Part shown: positions 61,652 through 64,000 of the stretch, in pieces | How the letters are laid out: the number at the start of each line of letters is the position of its first letter | Position numbering within the stretch: the stretch's first letter is position 1 | From: Mesorhizobium sangaii | Lineage (GTDB): Bacteria; Pseudomonadota; Alphaproteobacteria; Rhizobiales; Rhizobiaceae | NCBI RefSeq assembly: GCF_014207355.1 | Contig: NZ_JACHEF010000003.1 | Location: 347,763-411,762 of the forward strand | Direction of reading: 5' to 3' | DNA length: 64,000 bases | Notes under the pieces: model-generated | What the model was told of the DNA's origin: nothing | The model's input: only the letters and a program-made list of their open reading frames with translations | Database searches by the model: none | Made by a program: the position numbers and the translations under genes

Positions 61652-62707
61652 ATGTCTGCAATCCAGATAGAACAGCTCGGCAAGAGCTTCGGCGCCGTGG
61701 AAGTTCTGCGCGACGTGAACATTGAAATCGCCAGCGGCGAGTTCGTCGTCCTTGTCGGCCCCTCGGGCTGCGGCAAGTCAACTCTTCTGCGGATGATCGC
61801 CGGCCTGGAAGAACAGACCACGGGCGAGATCCGCATAGGCGGGCGCGTCGTCGACGAGATGCCCGCCAAGTCGCGCGACATAGCGATGGTCTTCCAGAGC
61901 TACGCGCTCTATCCGCATATGAGCGTGGCAGACAATATGAGCTTCGCCCTTCGACTGGCCAAGGTCCCCAGGGAAGAGATCGTTTCAAGGGTGAAGGCAG
62001 CCGCCGAAATCCTCGGCTTGCAGGATCTGCTGCGTCGTATGCCGCGCCAGTTGTCTGGCGGCCAGCGCCAGCGGGTCGCCATGGGCCGCGCGATCGTGCG
62101 CGACCCGGCAGCCTTCCTGTTTGACGAGCCGCTCAGCAATCTCGACGCAAAGTTGCGTGTCAAGATGCGTGCCGAGATCAAGAAACTGCACCAACGGCTC
62201 GGGCGCACCAGCATCTACGTCACGCACGATCAGACCGAGGCGATGACGCTTGCCGACCGCATAGTGGTGCTGGACCGAGGTCAGGTTGAGCAGATCGGGA
62301 CCCCTTCCGAGCTCTACGAGAACCCTGCCAACCTGTTCGTCGCGAGCTTTATCGGCTCTCCGGAGATGAACCTGATCAAGGGCCGAATCGACAATGGCGC
62401 ATTCGCCGCCGAGCAGGGCCTGCGCTTGCCCTTGCCTGATGACGCTCGGATCAGTGACAGGGAAGGTGTGGTATATGGGATTCGCCCACAGCACATCACG
62501 GTCGGCGGGACCCACGCAAAGGCAACGGTTCAGGTGGTGGAACCGACCGGCGAGGCCCAGGAACTTACCCTAAATGCGAATGGCGTTGAACTGATCGCCG
62601 AAATCCGGGAACAGCCCCTTTTCAAACCTGATCAGGAGGTGGAGTTGGGGATTATGGTGCATAAGGTGCATCTGTTCGACGCCCAGAGCGGCACCAGGAT
62701 AAACTAG
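61652..62707 (+). CDS. Sugar ABC transporter ATP-binding protein (UgpC type)
   Basis: A 351-residue CUT1 ATPase: Walker A GPSGCGKSTL (about 36-45), signature LSGGQRQRVAMGRAIVRDPA, Walker B FLFDEPLSNLDAKL, and a C-terminal TOBE domain with YGIRPQHITVGG. It completes the transporter whose binding protein and permeases lie upstream; the aldolase-like gene is inserted between. The ATG follows GGGAGGAAAATAG. Confidence 0.92.
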   Translation: MSAIQIEQLGKSFGAVEVLRDVNIEIASGEFVVLVGPSGCGKSTLLRMIAGLEEQTTGEIRIGGRVVDEMPAKSRDIAMVFQSYALYPHMSVADNMSFALRLAKVPREEIVSRVKAAAEILGLQDLLRRMPRQLSGGQRQRVAMGRAIVRDPAAFLFDEPLSNLDAKLRVKMRAEIKKLHQRLGRTSIYVTHDQTEAMTLADRIVVLDRGQVEQIGTPSELYENPANLFVASFIGSPEMNLIKGRIDNGAFAAEQGLRLPLPDDARISDREGVVYGIRPQHITVGGTHAKATVQVVEPTGEAQELTLNANGVELIAEIREQPLFKPDQEVELGIMVHKVHLFDAQSGTRIN

Positions 62708-62733
62708 ATCGCTTGTGCGATCGGAACGTCTTG

Positions 62734-63645
62734 CTAGGCGTTGGTATCCATCCCGTCGAATACAATCAGCGAACGCATCAGGGTCTCCCTTGCCGAAGCC
62801 AAATGGGCTCGGCAGGCCCGCTCGAGCCGCTCGGAATCGCGGCTTTCGAGCGCATCGATATAGGCGAGATGCTCCAGGATCGCCGCCTGATTGCGCTGTT
62901 TTTCGTCATGCTTGTTCCACTGATAGTGGTAGTGGAAAACGAAGCTGATAATATCGTAGAAATCGTCGATGAAGCGGTTCGGCGAAGCCTCGTTTATGAG
63001 CCGGTGAAACCGGTTGTCGAGACTGGAGAAGTCGTGAAAGCGGCTTTCAATCTGCTTCAGCAGTTCGGTATGCGCAACCTTGAGCGCGGCGAGCTTCTCC
63101 CACAGCGGAGACATGTCGGGCTGTCGTGAAAACAGATGCGCCGAGCGCAGCTCGAACATCACCCGGATCTCGAACAGCTCAAGTGCGAAATCTTCCGTAA
63201 AGCCCTTGAACAGCCAGCCCGTATTCGGCCTCTTCTCGAGCAGTCCAAACCGGCTGAAGCGGATCAGGAACTCGCGAATTCCATTGGTCGCGACGCCGAA
63301 CTGCCGCGCAAGTTCGAGTTCATTGATGCTGGTACCGGGTCTGGTGTCACCTCGCAGCATCCATTCCATGAACTGCTGTTCCACATGCTTGGCCCGCGAG
63401 GTGGTTTCGGCGTCGGGATAGTAATCGCTATCCTCGACCGCACGGCCTGTCGTCCTGACACCGCTGCGCTCGGCGATAAGCTCACGGTGGACAAGTTCTC
63501 CCAAGACCTTTCGGACAGTCGTGCGGCTGACTCCCATTTTCCGTCTAAGCTCATTTTCGGAAGGGAGTTCGCCGGTCAATTGTCCGTCGCGCAGCATACT
63601 TGCGACGCGATTGAAAGCCTTCTTGTAGACAGTGTCGGTTCGCAT
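62734..63645 (-). CDS. GntR family regulator with two winged-helix domains
   Basis: A 303-residue regulator with two DNA-binding-like domains. The first (about 5-65) is a normal GntR wHTH (ELRRKMGVSRTTVRKVLGEL, then HRELIAERSG). The second (about 105-150) repeats the pattern (NELELARQFGVATNGIREFL, then GLLEKRPNTGWLFKGF) and is followed by an FCD-type effector domain with DNRFHRLINEASPN. Normal GntR/FCD proteins have one wHTH and about 230 residues. The ATG at 63645 has AGAGGAAG upstream. A 53-base palindrome lies between it and the divergent permease. Confidence 0.85.
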   Translation of the reverse strand: MRTDTVYKKAFNRVASMLRDGQLTGELPSENELRRKMGVSRTTVRKVLGELVHRELIAERSGVRTTGRAVEDSDYYPDAETTSRAKHVEQQFMEWMLRGDTRPGTSINELELARQFGVATNGIREFLIRFSRFGLLEKRPNTGWLFKGFTEDFALELFEIRVMFELRSAHLFSRQPDMSPLWEKLAALKVAHTELLKQIESRFHDFSSLDNRFHRLINEASPNRFIDDFYDIISFVFHYHYQWNKHDEKQRNQAAILEHLAYIDALESRDSERLERACRAHLASARETLMRSLIVFDGMDTNA

Positions 63646-63689
63646 CGGATCTTCCTCTGAGCAAGACCTTGTCCTTTCTACCATGAACT

Positions 63690-63742
63690 TTATCCATAAA
63701 AAACAACTTGACCAAGTCATGCAGGTTGTTTTTTATCGATAA
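63690..63742. promoter_or_regulatory. Long palindrome between GntR gene and CUT2 permease
   Basis: Perfect 12-base arms ATAAAAAACAAC (63696-63707) and GTTGTTTTTTAT (63725-63736), extended by TTATC (63690-63694) with GATAA (63738-63742) over a single mismatch, give 17 of 18 paired positions around a 17-base spacer. This is far longer than a usual GntR site and suits a regulator with two winged helices per subunit. Confidence 0.75.
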
Positions 63743-63810
63743 GAGGGAACTAAAATACAGCATGAGTTTTTGACGACGCGGCTTGCACGGGCCGCGGCGG
63801 GGAGGGAACT

Positions 63811-64000
63811 TTGCCTGAAACGCGAGGCACCGGCACCACTGTCGGCGACGCGGCAATGTCAGCACCCAAGAAGCAAGAAGCCGTTCCCGGCCTCGCGCTT
63901 GGGCTGGCCCTGCTGAGCGCCGGTCCGGTCGTCATCCTGGTGTTGCTGATCGTTGTTCTCAGTTTTCTGTCGCCCTATCTCCTGACAGGGCGCAACCTCA
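63811..64000 (+). CDS. RbsC-type sugar ABC permease, N-terminal part (cut by window edge)
   Basis: The frame from a TTG with GGGAGGGA upstream reads a short hydrophilic head, then a hydrophobic helix (GPVVILVLLIVVLSFLSPYL) and TGRNL, the start of CUT2 inner-membrane permeases (BPD_transp_2). An ATG at 63856 is a possible alternative start. It is divergent from the two-wHTH GntR regulator, which likely controls it. The remainder lies outside the window. Confidence 0.75.
   Translation, partial: MPETRGTGTTVGDAAMSAPKKQEAVPGLALGLALLSAGPVVILVLLIVVLSFLSPYLLTGRNL

Noticed and set aside
1..64000. CRISPR arrays, tRNA or rRNA genes, insertion sequences, phage or conjugation genes
   Set aside because: None were visible by eye: no regularly spaced repeats, cloverleaf-like segments, transposase or integrase motifs.

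Overview
The window looks like chromosome from a GC-rich alphaproteobacterium of the Hyphomicrobiales, most likely Mesorhizobium or a close relative. Supporting evidence: a rhizobial-type iron regulator RirA with its three cysteines, an hmuPSTUV heme-uptake operon with a divergent TonB-dependent receptor, a phasin gene followed by a MaoC-type hydratase gene, many GntR-controlled sugar-acid catabolic operons, and short palindromic intergenic repeats of the kind scattered through Mesorhizobium genomes. I saw no rRNA, tRNA, CRISPR array, integrase or insertion sequence.

Region 1 (1-6.6 kb) is heme iron acquisition: the outer-membrane receptor (minus strand, cut by the window edge), hmuP-hmuS-hmuT-hmuU-hmuV on the plus strand, then rirA facing back towards them. 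Region 2 (6.8-17.6 kb) is ordinary chromosome: a DUF445 membrane protein, a phasin, a MaoC hydratase, an MFS exporter with a divergent LysR regulator, a MocR-type regulator divergent from an EamA transporter, a zinc alcohol dehydrogenase, a maleylacetoacetate/maleylpyruvate isomerase plus FAA-hydrolase pair, and a LuxR-type response regulator. Region 3 (17.6-21 kb) holds an AT-rich, frameshifted small gene, then a hybrid histidine kinase and a FIST sensor protein; these two and the response regulator resemble the pseudomonad NosP/NahK/ErbR set. Region 4 (21-30 kb) has a form II CoxSLM-type molybdenum hydroxylase operon, an acyltransferase, an SRPBCC protein, a GNAT-cutC pair, an AhpD-like gene broken by an in-frame stop downstream of two perfect operator palindromes, a cupin protein, and an exported protein broken by a frameshift.

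Region 5 (30.7-64 kb) is a sugar-acid catabolism island. It contains six different enolase-superfamily dehydratase-like genes, two RraA/HMG-aldolase-type proteins, two complete CUT1 ABC transporters, the start of a CUT2 permease, the fused remnant of another CUT2 system, an aldehyde dehydrogenase, an iron-dependent alcohol dehydrogenase, an aldo/keto reductase, two NAD-binding epimerase-like proteins, a DJ-1/PfpI protein, five GntR-type regulators and one AraC regulator. Several modules pair a regulator with divergent catabolic genes and a visible palindrome in the shared promoter. The simplest working model is uptake of sugar acids by ABC transporters, dehydration to 2-keto-3-deoxy acids by the enolase-superfamily enzymes, cleavage by RraA-type pyruvate aldolases, and oxidation or reduction of the resulting aldehydes. 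Substrates cannot be assigned from sequence. No sugar-acid kinase or classical KDPG aldolase is visible, which fits a non-phosphorylative route.
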